Virus record (IMG/VR): IMGVR_UViG_3300042398_000629 | Span: 1-27,487 of that record | Reading direction: 5' to 3' (one strand) | Origin: a virus | Length of the DNA stretch: 27,487 nt | Shown here: positions 20,441 to 27,487 of the stretch, piece after piece | Numbering within the stretch: the first letter of the stretch is position 1 | Layout of the letters: the number at the start of each line of letters is the position of its first letter | Position numbers and translations under genes: made by a program | The notes under the pieces: model-generated | Database searches by the model: none | What the model saw: the letters and a program-made list of their open reading frames with translations, nothing else | What the model was told of the DNA's origin: nothing

Positions 20441-22198
20441 ATGTTAGAAGTAGAAGGTAAAACATTTCATAAGTTTGTTGAGATTAAGAACTATAGAACT
20501 AGTTTATATCTTAATTATTGCGATATAAATCAAAAAGATAGACATATCTTAGGCTTGTATGTTGAAACAAAAAATAAAGGTAAGTTCTTTTCTGATGCTC
20601 AATTCCACACTGAAGATGCCTTTGTTGAGCATTTTGGAAATCCATTTGCATCAGTCCATTTTGATAGACAAAGATTGTTTATAGAAGAGGGTGATGATAA
20701 AATATCAATTAAGTTCCAATTTCACCAAAAAAATAGAAAAGTAGGAGGTAGGTACTTTACAGAAAGAAAGAATACACAGTATTTCACATTCAATTTCAAA
20801 AAGAAAATGTTTTATTCAGGAACATTTTCAACCAAAAAGAAACAAGTTATTGGAAGAAGTATGAAAGTGAATCCAACATATTTCACTATAGAAGCTTTTT
20901 TAAGAAACATTAGAATTGAAAATAGTGTTGCTGTGGACCAGTATCTTTATTTTTTCTTGGAAAAGATTTGGGATAGAATGGGGATTGAAAACCCACAAAA
21001 CTTTCAGTGGGATTGTATGAGGTCTTTTTATAGTTTAACTTACTATTTGGTTAATGGTATTAAAATCCCAAACAATTGGAGAAAATTCACAGGCACATTC
21101 TTTTCTAAAAAAGAATTAAAAAAGTTTGATATGAACTTGGTTGATACCGCGATGGGTAAACTAAAACTCAAAGGTTCCAAAGTTAAACAGATTTTCAATG
21201 AAATGGAATGGATTGATTTTGATAGATTGTATATGGTTTATAACATTTTAGGTATAGACAGGTTTAATAAAATTGAAAACAAAGTATTTGACCCATACTA
21301 TGGTGATGAAACAATGCCAATGGAAATGAATCAAATGGGTGGGTCTTATGAATGTTTTTATTCAGATAAAGAACAATTTAATCAATATTTCTTGGGTAGA
21401 ACATTAGTCCCTTTAACTCCAAAAGAAAAAGATAGAATTTTGGATTTAATGCCATATTTTGACCATTATAAATGGAGAACTTTAATTGACCATTTAGAGA
21501 TGAAAAAAGATTTAATGAATCTTGGTGAAGATGTTAAATTTAAATTCACAAACATTAGTAGTTTTAATTTAGAACACGAGGAGTTTAGTCGTCTTTTACA
21601 ATCATATAGAAAAGGTGAGGTTGAAAGATTTTACGGTGATGTAGATAGTTTAGAAACACCAATCGAACACGAAGGTGAAACATATTACCCGGTTCTTCTT
21701 CGTAAAACTGCGGACTATGAAAAAGAATCCCAACACCAAAGAAATTGTGTTCGTGGGTATTCAGAAAGACCTGATTGTTTAATCTTTTCAATTCGTAAAG
21801 GTTCAACGGATGGTGATGAAAGAATTACCGTTGAATACCAGTTCAGACAAAATGAGATATTGAATGTCCAAGAAAGAGCAAAGTTTAATGAATTACCTTC
21901 GGCAGATTTTTCACAAGTTGCAAGAATCCAACTTGCCAATATCAACCTTATGTATAAACTTGGAACTTTAAAATTACCAAAGTTGATTAAAAAATACCGT
22001 AGTGGTAAAGTTATTGAACAACAGGCGACATTTGATGAAATGAGTGTGAGTGAGAAAAGATATGAATCAAGAATTATAAATATGACACCAAAATGGGACA
22101 CATACACACCTGAACTTTCATATTGGCAAAATGAAATTTTGGATTATAATGAAGTACCTGTTAGAGATTTTAATGAATGGATTGATGATTTACCATAA
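20441..22198 (+). CDS. PcfJ-like protein, 585 aa
   Basis: The largest gene here. The N-terminal 380 residues are aromatic- and Lys-rich and not recognised. The C-terminal part (about 420-510) contains YPVLLRKTADYEKESQHQRN followed by CVRGYSERPDCLIFSIRKG, then ITVEYQF and NVQERAKFNELP. The NC-V-x-G-Y, the IFSIR strand and the closing Gln and Asn resemble PcfJ-family proteins, first named from a conjugative plasmid of enterococci and common in phages. Function of the family is not settled. A 4-nt-spaced promoter-like element lies at the start, and the product stands alone between a terminator and the next promoter. Confidence 0.72.
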   Translation: MLEVEGKTFHKFVEIKNYRTSLYLNYCDINQKDRHILGLYVETKNKGKFFSDAQFHTEDAFVEHFGNPFASVHFDRQRLFIEEGDDKISIKFQFHQKNRKVGGRYFTERKNTQYFTFNFKKKMFYSGTFSTKKKQVIGRSMKVNPTYFTIEAFLRNIRIENSVAVDQYLYFFLEKIWDRMGIENPQNFQWDCMRSFYSLTYYLVNGIKIPNNWRKFTGTFFSKKELKKFDMNLVDTAMGKLKLKGSKVKQIFNEMEWIDFDRLYMVYNILGIDRFNKIENKVFDPYYGDETMPMEMNQMGGSYECFYSDKEQFNQYFLGRTLVPLTPKEKDRILDLMPYFDHYKWRTLIDHLEMKKDLMNLGEDVKFKFTNISSFNLEHEEFSRLLQSYRKGEVERFYGDVDSLETPIEHEGETYYPVLLRKTADYEKESQHQRNCVRGYSERPDCLIFSIRKGSTDGDERITVEYQFRQNEILNVQERAKFNELPSADFSQVARIQLANINLMYKLGTLKLPKLIKKYRSGKVIEQQATFDEMSVSEKRYESRIINMTPKWDTYTPELSYWQNEILDYNEVPVRDFNEWIDDLP

Positions 22199-22212
22199 TT
22201 TTATTATATTTG
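22182..22212 (+). promoter_or_regulatory. Bacteroidota-type promoter, 4 nt before ATG
   Basis: TTG (22182-22184), 20 bases, TATATTTG (22205-22212), ending 4 bases before the ATG at 22217. The TTG lies within the last codons of the PcfJ-like gene. Both elements match. Confidence 0.75.
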
Positions 22213-22216
22213 TACT

Positions 22217-22483
22217 ATGAACGATTATCAACAACGACTACTTAATGAAATGATATCCAAATTGGATGAGGCAACAACTTATAATAGAATATCTGGCTTT
22301 TTGACTTTCTTATGGTTATTTGAAGTGATATATTTTATTTTTTGGGATCAGATGTATAATATAAATTTATATTTTATTATCTGGTTAGTTTGTATAGTTG
22401 GGTGGACCCACATGAGTCGTAAGTTCAAAACTTGCATGAAAGAATATGAAGAATTAAAAGAAGAATATGAAAACACTATTTAG
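22217..22483 (+). CDS. Small membrane protein with two helices and a coiled-coil end
   Basis: An 88-residue protein. Residues 25-45 (ISGFLTFLWLFEVIYFIF) and 50-67 (INLYFIIWLVCIVGWTHM) are membrane segments; the ends are charged, the C-terminal one helical (EYEELKEEYEN). A full promoter precedes it. It overlaps the next lipoprotein gene by 17 bases. No family recognised. Confidence 0.78.
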   Translation: MNDYQQRLLNEMISKLDEATTYNRISGFLTFLWLFEVIYFIFWDQMYNINLYFIIWLVCIVGWTHMSRKFKTCMKEYEELKEEYENTI

Positions 22484-22703
22484 TTTATTAATTTTACTGG
22501 TAATCACATCTTGTGAGAGTCATGATTACAAATACCGAATTAGCGGTAGAGTAATTATGCCTGACTCAACACCGGTTAAATTACACAATGCGGTTTGGTT
22601 TACCGACACCATTAATTTTAATGCCGACACACTTTACTACTTCAATAGTAACGGTAGTAGAGTTGATATTTATCCACCTTTTGATATAGACACACTACGA
22701 TGA
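22467..22703 (+). CDS. Predicted lipoprotein, 78 aa
   Basis: MKTLFSLLILLVITSC is a signal peptide ending in a lipobox (ITSC, Cys16). After the cysteine comes ESHDYKYRISG, which resembles the start of the 26748 lipoprotein (ITSC, then DYKY and a hydrophobic residue pair). The rest is short and beta-like. It overlaps both neighbours by 4-17 bases. Envelope location is inferred from the lipobox. Confidence 0.78.
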   Translation: MKTLFSLLILLVITSCESHDYKYRISGRVIMPDSTPVKLHNAVWFTDTINFNADTLYYFNSNGSRVDIYPPFDIDTLR

Positions 22704-23281
22704 AAACATACAAACAACTACCAATTCCTGAAGACACTGCTTGGGAAAGAAAAACATTATTCGGAATGTTACACTGGAGAATTAGAAATTTTCTAACCAG
22801 TTGTAATAACCTCATCAAATGGTTTCCTACTATTTGGTACGACAGAGATTGGGACGGACACTTCATCTTAAAGATCTTACAAAAGAAAATTGAGTTCCAA
22901 AGAAAAGAACTTGTTAATGCGAACCGACACACAAGAATCGAATCGGACAATCGTGATATGACGTTAGCACTTAATTTACTTGAAAGAGTAAAAGAAGAAT
23001 ATTACAATTTGGAATGTATGGATTATTGGGATAATGATATGATATTCAACGATGTTCCTGATAACCCTAAATTAAAATCAATTGATTTTGAAGAAAAGTG
23101 GGAAAAATACGATGAGTTCCTAACAAAATATCCGTCCTCAGTTCGTGCGGTTGTTAAAGAACATGGTGAGCAAGATGATAAAAAGCGTTTATGTTTATTA
23201 GTTTCACACTATAATCATAATAAAGCAAATAAACTTCTTTTCCGAATTTTAGGGGAAAGATTAGCCTATTGGTGGGATTAA
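22700..23281 (+). CDS. Conserved phage hypothetical protein, 193 aa
   Basis: A 193-residue protein. The N-terminal half WRIRNFLTSCNNLIKWFPTI followed by WYDRDWDGHFILKILQKKI is a sequence pattern frequent among phage hypotheticals; a helical middle (MTLALNLLERVKEEYYNLE) and a His-rich end follow. No catalytic motif is assigned. Its ATG overlaps the lipoprotein TGA. Confidence 0.83.
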   Translation: MKTYKQLPIPEDTAWERKTLFGMLHWRIRNFLTSCNNLIKWFPTIWYDRDWDGHFILKILQKKIEFQRKELVNANRHTRIESDNRDMTLALNLLERVKEEYYNLECMDYWDNDMIFNDVPDNPKLKSIDFEEKWEKYDEFLTKYPSSVRAVVKEHGEQDDKKRLCLLVSHYNHNKANKLLFRILGERLAYWWD

Positions 23282-23282
23282 T

Positions 23283-24212
23283 ATGAGAGTAGTAGTTACA
23301 GGGGGTGCGGGTTTTATAGGTTCCGCGTTTATAAATTACCTATTAGATAACTTTGAATGTGATGTTCTTTGTGTTGATAAACTGACTTATGCCGGTAGAA
23401 GAGAAAATATCAAACATGATGTTTCTTTTTTACACAAAGACATTTGTGATGTAACAGAAGATGACCTTGGTGAGTTTGATTACCTCGTTCACTTCGCGGC
23501 AGAATCACACGTAGATAATTCAATATCAAACGGGTTACCATTTGTTAAAACAAATGTTGAGGGAACATTCAACTTGTTGGAGATTGCAAGAAAAAATAAG
23601 AAACTAAAGAAGTTCATTCACATTTCAACTGACGAGGTCTATGGTGATATGGCGGAACACTTCGCAATCAACCATATAGCAACTGAAAAAGACGAACTAA
23701 AAGCAAGTTCTTACTATTCGGCAACAAAGGCGGCATCCGACATGTTGGTGTTATCGGCAAATAGAACCTACGGATTACCTTACTTAATTACAAGAACCTG
23801 TAATAACTTTGGTGAACATCAGTTTGACGAAAAGTTTTTACCGACAATTGCAAGATCAATCAAGGAGGACAAACCGATTCCTGTTTATGGTGATGGGTTA
23901 CAAGTTAGAGAGTGGATGTATGTTTACGATAATGTAAGAGTGATCTGTGATCTAATGTTTGATGATGAGGTGGTTAACCAAGTTATGAATATAGGGACTG
24001 GTGTTAGGTTGACTAATTTGAAAATTATAACTAAGATTGGAGAAATCTTAAACAAAGAAGTTCAGTTTAACTATGTTGAAGATCGATTGGGTCATGATAG
24101 AAAGTATGGTTTAAATAGCGCAAAGTTAAGGGGTTATTATCAAAAACACGTAGGTAAGAGTTGGGAGTTCATGAACCTTGATGATTACTTGATTAAACAA
24201 TATAAAAGTTAA
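23283..24212 (+). CDS. rfbB: dTDP-glucose 4,6-dehydratase-like enzyme
   Basis: A 309-residue short-chain-dehydrogenase-fold sugar-nucleotide enzyme. VVTGGAGFIGSAFINYLL (4-21) is the NAD-binding site; LVHFAAESHVDNSI, HISTDEVYGDM (the S-T-D-E active-site set), and SYYSATKAASDML (the Tyr-x3-Lys pair) follow, then RTCNNFGEHQF and the substrate region REWMYVYDN. All are typical of RfbB/RmlB, which makes the 4-keto-6-deoxy sugar from dTDP-glucose; an exact sugar substrate cannot be read. It is slightly short for the family. No RmlA, C or D gene is nearby, so it may rely on host enzymes to alter a surface sugar or glycan. Start one base after the previous stop. Confidence 0.92.
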   Translation: MRVVVTGGAGFIGSAFINYLLDNFECDVLCVDKLTYAGRRENIKHDVSFLHKDICDVTEDDLGEFDYLVHFAAESHVDNSISNGLPFVKTNVEGTFNLLEIARKNKKLKKFIHISTDEVYGDMAEHFAINHIATEKDELKASSYYSATKAASDMLVLSANRTYGLPYLITRTCNNFGEHQFDEKFLPTIARSIKEDKPIPVYGDGLQVREWMYVYDNVRVICDLMFDDEVVNQVMNIGTGVRLTNLKIITKIGEILNKEVQFNYVEDRLGHDRKYGLNSAKLRGYYQKHVGKSWEFMNLDDYLIKQYKS

Positions 24213-24216
24213 TATT

Positions 24217-24435
24217 ATGATTAAAAGTTTAACAACAAAATGGTGGGGAGTCACCATCCTGTCACTTATCAATCTTTATCTCATAGGCTTATTCTCAGAA
24301 TATATCTTTAGTAGAGAGGTTGCGAAAGAAGTTCAAATTGTCCTAACGTTGGGAGTTTTGGTTAGTACAATTTATATTATAAAACTCGTAGTTAACTTTA
24401 TTTACAATTATTTAAAAAGAGAGAAAAATGATTAG
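24217..24435 (+). CDS. Small two-helix membrane protein, 72 aa
   Basis: A 72-residue protein with two membrane segments (VTILSLINLYLIGLFSEYIF and IVLTLGVLVSTIYIIKLVV) joined by a short charged loop, ending LKREKND. It overlaps the SPFH gene start by 8 bases, so it may partner the SPFH protein in the membrane. No family recognised. Confidence 0.75.
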   Translation: MIKSLTTKWWGVTILSLINLYLIGLFSEYIFSREVAKEVQIVLTLGVLVSTIYIIKLVVNFIYNYLKREKND

Positions 24436-25378
24436 TACATTAATTTTTTTAGGATTTACAATCGCGGCTGGTCTCATCGCATTAAAAACACGAGACAAAA
24501 TGTATGTTGAAACAACTAACCGATGGAATGACACGGTACAAAAGTTCCAAGTATCATGGCTTATGAAACCATTAATTCTTTTCATTACAGGTTTGATTCT
24601 ATCTGCAATGCAACCTTACGCAATTGAGAAGATTGATGCAGGACACAAAGGTTTAAAGATTAACTTAATTGGTAATCAGCGTGGTGTGTCAAGTTACCAG
24701 TATAAAACAGGATGGGTTTTATTTAACACTTGGACGGAACAAGTATTGGAGTTCCCAACTTACCAACAACACATTGAGTATGAAGATCAAGGTGTGATCC
24801 TTAAAGGCGGATTCTCCGCAACGATCAAACCAACATTCAACTACTCTTTACGAGAAGATGCGATTGGGGATATGTTCGTTAATTTAAGAAAACCAATTCA
24901 AGAAGTGGAACAAGGATGGTTGAAAAACGCAATCATCGGAGCGGTAAATGACGTAGCAAACACTTGGGAAGTAGATAGTATATTTAATCACCGACAAGCA
25001 TTTGAAAACGCAATCGTTATTGAGTGTAATAATCGTTTATCTAAGTGGTTTAATGTATCTCAACTACGAACTAATATCGTACCACCAGACGCATTACAAG
25101 AATCAATTATCAATAAGACAAAGGCGATCCAACAAGCTGAAGCATCCGAACAACAAGCGTTGGCGGCAATTGCAGAAGGTAAACGAAAAGTTGCGGTGGC
25201 ACGAGCTGACTCAGCGGAAACGATCATCAACGCACAGGCAGCGGCACTTGCAATCAAGATCAAACAGACTCAGTTATCACCTCTGTACATTGAATATATA
25301 AAAGCCCAAGCTTGGAATGGGGAACTTCCTAAAACTGTGGCGGGAGGATCAGGAACCTTCCTTAACATAAAGAACTAA
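24428..25378 (+). CDS. SPFH/band-7 (prohibitin-like) membrane protein
   Basis: A 316-residue protein. Two hydrophobic segments lie near the N-terminus (about 3-18 and 47-63), followed by an SPFH domain: IDAGHKGLKINLIGNQRGVS, ILKGGFSATIKPTFNYSL, and ALQESIINKTKAIQQAEAS. The C-terminal part is an Ala/Gln-rich coiled coil (AALAIKIKQTQLSPLYIEYI). This order is that of band-7/prohibitin proteins, which form large membrane-bound rings and scaffolds. Its role in a phage is unknown; host counterparts keep membrane proteases in check. A terminator follows the stop. Confidence 0.88.
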   Translation: MISTLIFLGFTIAAGLIALKTRDKMYVETTNRWNDTVQKFQVSWLMKPLILFITGLILSAMQPYAIEKIDAGHKGLKINLIGNQRGVSSYQYKTGWVLFNTWTEQVLEFPTYQQHIEYEDQGVILKGGFSATIKPTFNYSLREDAIGDMFVNLRKPIQEVEQGWLKNAIIGAVNDVANTWEVDSIFNHRQAFENAIVIECNNRLSKWFNVSQLRTNIVPPDALQESIINKTKAIQQAEASEQQALAAIAEGKRKVAVARADSAETIINAQAAALAIKIKQTQLSPLYIEYIKAQAWNGELPKTVAGGSGTFLNIKN

Positions 25379-25384
25379 AAAAAT

Positions 25385-25412
25385 AACCCCTTCTTAATCG
25401 GAGGGGTTTTTT
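25385..25412 (+). terminator. Rho-independent terminator
   Basis: AACCCCTTC/GGAGGGGTT stem (25385-25393, 25400-25408) with one G-T pair and a 6-base loop, then a run of T to 25412. It ends the SPFH unit. Confidence 0.92.
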
Positions 25413-25429
25413 ATTTAATATAGTTTTAT

Positions 25430-25437
25430 TATATTTG
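25430..25437 (+). promoter_or_regulatory. TATATTTG -7 element, 4 nt before ATG
   Basis: Matches TAnnTTTG and ends exactly 4 bases before the ATG at 25442. No TTG is visible at the -33 distance, since the terminator T-run is there. It directly follows a terminator, as expected for a new unit. Confidence 0.7.
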
Positions 25438-25441
25438 AGTT

Positions 25442-25675
25442 ATGGAAAAAAGAAGCACACACTACGGAGACGTTCAAAAATGGATTGAGAAAGTTATTGA
25501 CTCTTGTGAGACATATGAACAAATTCGTTCTGTAAGAGTTTTAGTTTGGAATTTTGAAAAACAAATGGTTAGAAATAAAGTAGATAGTGGTATTCTTTAT
25601 ACTATTGGACATCATTTACGTGACGTGATTAGTTACAAGAATAAAGAAATAAGAGAAAAATATTTAGAGTCATGA
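25442..25675 (+). CDS. Hypothetical protein, 77 aa
   Basis: A 77-residue helical basic protein (VQKWIEKVIDSCETYEQIRS), no membrane segment or catalytic motif. It starts 4 bases after a -7 element and its TGA overlaps the next ATG at 25672. First of a run of co-translated small genes to 26700. Confidence 0.75.
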   Translation: MEKRSTHYGDVQKWIEKVIDSCETYEQIRSVRVLVWNFEKQMVRNKVDSGILYTIGHHLRDVISYKNKEIREKYLES

Positions 25676-25923
25676 CAGGATATTTAACACAAACACTTGG
25701 TGAATGGATGGTGAAGAATGAAAAAGATGAAAAACTTTACCCGCTTTGTCCTGAAACTCAAAAATGGTCTAAAAAAACCGAAACTCAAAACTTCCTCAAA
25801 GAAGGTATTGAGGTGGTATTTGACTTTGTAATTAAAGGAGAATATTGTGAGACTAAAGAGGAGATTACTAAAAACTACTTCGCCAAAATTAAACAAGTTG
25901 AGCATTCAAGTATTACAAAATGA
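25672..25923 (+). CDS. Hypothetical protein, 83 aa
   Basis: An 83-residue Lys/Glu-rich protein, mostly helical, with two cysteines (LCPET, YCET) but no metal motif. The start overlaps the previous TGA and the end overlaps the ATG at 25920. No family recognised. Confidence 0.72.
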   Translation: MTGYLTQTLGEWMVKNEKDEKLYPLCPETQKWSKKTETQNFLKEGIEVVFDFVIKGEYCETKEEITKNYFAKIKQVEHSSITK

Positions 25924-26348
25924 TAGACTTAAAAAAATACAAAATACTTCGTTACACATACCCCTTCAAAACAGAAGAACTTGCCGTAAGGATATGGGAT
26001 AAAATGGATGAGAATGAAAGAAGATGGGCAATCAAACTTACATTAGATGGTGTGAATGATTCTGATGATCTTGAAGACGGATCTTATGATACATTCTTCT
26101 TTGAGGATAAATTAAAACAACGGGTGGATGACGTGTTAGTTAAGTATGAAATTCCATTTGAAATTACAGATCAGACACATCACTTATTGGAGGACAAGAC
26201 GGCACTTTCAGAGGAATTAATTTTTAAGTTGAATAAATTCTTAAATGAGGAATTAAGTGTTGATGATGTATTGGATCATATATTAGAGGTAGGTATGGAA
26301 AACATTAGTATCTTTGAAAGATATTATTTGGATAATGAAAATCAATAG
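25920..26348 (+). CDS. Acidic helical hypothetical protein, 142 aa
   Basis: A 142-residue acidic protein, mostly helical, with several Leu-rich helices (LSEELIFKLNKFLNEELS). No membrane or catalytic motif. It overlaps the upstream gene by 4 bases and the HNH gene by 14 bases. Function unknown. Confidence 0.75.
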   Translation: MIDLKKYKILRYTYPFKTEELAVRIWDKMDENERRWAIKLTLDGVNDSDDLEDGSYDTFFFEDKLKQRVDDVLVKYEIPFEITDQTHHLLEDKTALSEELIFKLNKFLNEELSVDDVLDHILEVGMENISIFERYYLDNENQ

Positions 26349-26700
26349 ACATGAGGTTTACGATAAGTGTGGTGGACATTGTGCTTATTGTGGTGATGAG
26401 ATTAGTATTAAACAAATGCAAGTGGATCACATTAAACCATTATACCGAAATGATGACGACACAACACTTCAAGGATGGGGAGTTGAGAGGGGAACCGATG
26501 ACATGAATAACCTACTTCCTTCTTGTTCTCGTTGTAATAAGTGGAAAAGTACATATACATTAGAGAAGTTCAGACAAATCGTACAAACTTCAATAGATAG
26601 ATTGGAGAGAGACACACCAAACTTCAGGTTAGCCAAAGATTATGGGTTAATTGAAGTCAAACAAAATCCTGTGGTTTTTTACTTTGAACAAAAGAATTAG
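26335..26700 (+). CDS. HNH endonuclease
   Basis: A 121-residue HNH nuclease. CGGHCAYCGD holds a C-x2-C pair (16 and 19), MQVDHIKPL (28-36) the first catalytic His, DMNNLLPSCSRCNKWK (56-71) the Asn and the second C-x2-C. All zinc and catalytic residues expected of the fold are in place. ATG at 26335 is chosen over 26314, which adds seven residues inside the previous gene. It may be a homing-type or packaging-related nuclease; no intron or terminase was seen near it, so the role is open. Confidence 0.9.
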   Translation: MKINRHEVYDKCGGHCAYCGDEISIKQMQVDHIKPLYRNDDDTTLQGWGVERGTDDMNNLLPSCSRCNKWKSTYTLEKFRQIVQTSIDRLERDTPNFRLAKDYGLIEVKQNPVVFYFEQKN

Positions 26701-26712
26701 TATAAATACCCA

Positions 26713-26743
26713 TTGTTCAAACAGAATATTATTTATATCTTTG
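26713..26743 (+). promoter_or_regulatory. Bacteroidota-type promoter, 4 nt before ATG
   Basis: TTG (26713-26715), 20 bases, TATCTTTG (26736-26743), ending 4 bases before the ATG at 26748. Both elements and the spacing equal those of the 22182 and 11589 promoters. Confidence 0.78.
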
Positions 26744-26747
26744 TGTT

Positions 26748-26978
26748 ATGAAAAAACTAATTTTACTCTTAGTGGTAGTTACGATAATCACATCTTGTTC
26801 TTGTGATTGTGATTACAAATACCTCATCATGGATAATAGTGGTGTGGCTCACTACGCAAATTTTTATACCAAAACGGGTGATGGTTGTATTATGTTTAAC
26901 AACCGACCTGGTATTGATAATACACCAGGAGTACCAACAATTATCTGTGGAAATTACACAATCAAAAAATTGAAATAA
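26748..26978 (+). CDS. Predicted lipoprotein, 76 aa
   Basis: MKKLILLLVVVTIITSC is a signal peptide ending in a lipobox (ITSC, Cys17). The following SCDCDYKYLI has two more cysteines. ITSC with DYKY recalls the 22467 lipoprotein. The rest, with GDGCIMFNN and IICGNYTIKK, is beta-like and Cys-containing. It has its own full promoter and probably a nearly leaderless mRNA. Confidence 0.78.
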   Translation: MKKLILLLVVVTIITSCSCDCDYKYLIMDNSGVAHYANFYTKTGDGCIMFNNRPGIDNTPGVPTIICGNYTIKKLK

Positions 26979-26979
26979 A

Positions 26980-27297
26980 ATGGAAAAAGTTATTATTGAA
27001 AACGGCAGAGTTAACAAATGTATCATCTTAGAAAAAGATGGTGAGTTTGTATTTCGTTCAGGACCGGGAGAGTTCCACGAAGATGTTAGAAATAAATTCA
27101 GAGAAAAGGAACCTGAGTTAAAGGAATGGAAAGTTCGTGGTGGCGGACGAGTTATATGGTCTGACGATGAAATTAGAGTATACGGTCGATCAATTGACTA
27201 CGGATATATGGATCAAGATGTTGTTGAAGAACTTGTTTCAGAGTTTGCAAAAGAAAATGGTGTAGAATTTACTAACGATACAGGGGTAGGATATTAA
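26980..27297 (+). CDS. Hypothetical protein, 105 aa
   Basis: A 105-residue protein with a beta-rich N-terminal half (IENGRVNKCIILEKDGEFVF) and a Gly/Arg-containing centre (VRGGGRVIWSDDEIRVYG). Soluble. It starts one base after the lipoprotein gene and is followed one base later by the last gene. No family recognised. Confidence 0.75.
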   Translation: MEKVIIENGRVNKCIILEKDGEFVFRSGPGEFHEDVRNKFREKEPELKEWKVRGGGRVIWSDDEIRVYGRSIDYGYMDQDVVEELVSEFAKENGVEFTNDTGVGY

Positions 27298-27298
27298 A

Positions 27299-27487
27299 AT
27301 GAAAAATCCATCAGGAAAAAAATTAGATAAACTTATCTTTGGGATGTTTGACCAAATGATTGAAGGTGTTGACCAATACAATCATAGTGGTAGTTTATGG
27401 CTCATTTTTACCGATGAAAAACAATGGGTTGTTGAATATACTGTAGGGGGAACTCTATGGTATAATTACAAACTATTCAAAAATGAA
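27299..27487 (+). CDS. Conserved phage hypothetical protein, 3'-truncated by the window
   Basis: The ATG at 27299 opens a frame that runs to the window edge without a stop (63 codons). The visible part, MKNPSGKKLDKLIFGMFDQ at the start, later LWLIFTDEKQWVVEYTV and LWYNYKLFKN, is aromatic-rich and beta-like. It follows the previous gene by one base. Function unknown. Confidence 0.7.
   Translation, partial: MKNPSGKKLDKLIFGMFDQMIEGVDQYNHSGSLWLIFTDEKQWVVEYTVGGTLWYNYKLFKNE

Noticed and set aside
26314-26334. Upstream start for the HNH endonuclease
   Set aside because: It adds only MKDIIWI and more overlap; MKINRHEVYDKCGG is the usual kind of HNH start.
4131-26700. Methyltransferase plus HNH nuclease as a restriction-modification system
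   Set aside because: The genes are over 21 kb apart with unrelated genes between, so there is no evidence that they work together.

Overview
The window reads as part of a large, tailed, T4-like (myovirus-type) phage genome infecting a member of the Bacteroidota, probably a flavobacterium. Three things point there. About fifty short, tightly packed genes lie almost all on the + strand, with many ATGA or TAATG start/stop overlaps. The DNA is AT-rich. Several transcription units begin with the Bacteroidota-type -7 promoter element TAnnTTTG, some with TTG about 20 bases upstream, instead of an E. coli-type promoter. No tRNA, CRISPR array, insertion sequence, capsid, tail or polymerase gene was recognised. 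Host and phage type are inferences.

Layout. Positions 2-5310 hold conserved phage hypotheticals, a glutamine synthetase of the eukaryotic-like type (GSII), a DUF3310 protein, small membrane proteins, a beta-class DNA methyltransferase and the only - strand gene, a DUF192 protein. Positions 5325-6498 hold a Nudix hydrolase and a lipoprotein. Positions 6620-8801, between two terminators, hold three genes with a common N-terminal motif; a fourth such gene lies at 9954-11183. Positions 8876-9927 encode a P-loop kinase and a calcineurin-like phosphoesterase. Positions 11221-17475 hold an RlpA-like protein, small hypotheticals, a cyclic-phosphate-processing receiver-like protein, an Rnl5-like RNA ligase and an AAA+ ATPase. 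Positions 17476-17790 are a noncoding, hairpin-rich stretch with two terminators. Positions 17865-20376 hold a HAD phosphatase of the RNA-repair type, hypotheticals and an Smr protein. Positions 20441-25378 hold a PcfJ-like protein, membrane and lipoprotein genes, a dTDP-glucose 4,6-dehydratase and an SPFH/band-7 protein. Positions 25442-27487 hold hypotheticals, an HNH endonuclease and another lipoprotein.

Two possible systems stand out. The first is a set of four proteins (glycine-zipper membrane protein, its paralogue, a peptidoglycan-binding miniprotein and an HExxH metallopeptidase). Each starts with a short MK-x-(I/V/L)-x-(T/I)-E type motif and has an (I/L)-x-E tripeptide soon after. 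This resembles the capsid-targeting peptides of T4 internal proteins, which the prohead protease removes, so these may be packaged and injected proteins. The second is a scattered RNA end-repair toolkit: kinase, metallophosphoesterase, cREC-like protein, HAD phosphatase and RNA ligase. It could reverse tRNA cleavage by host defence nucleases.

The promoters are also notable. In five clear cases and one weaker one, TAnnTTTG ends exactly 4 nt before the ATG, which predicts nearly leaderless mRNAs. All functions are assigned by reading motifs; no database search was possible.
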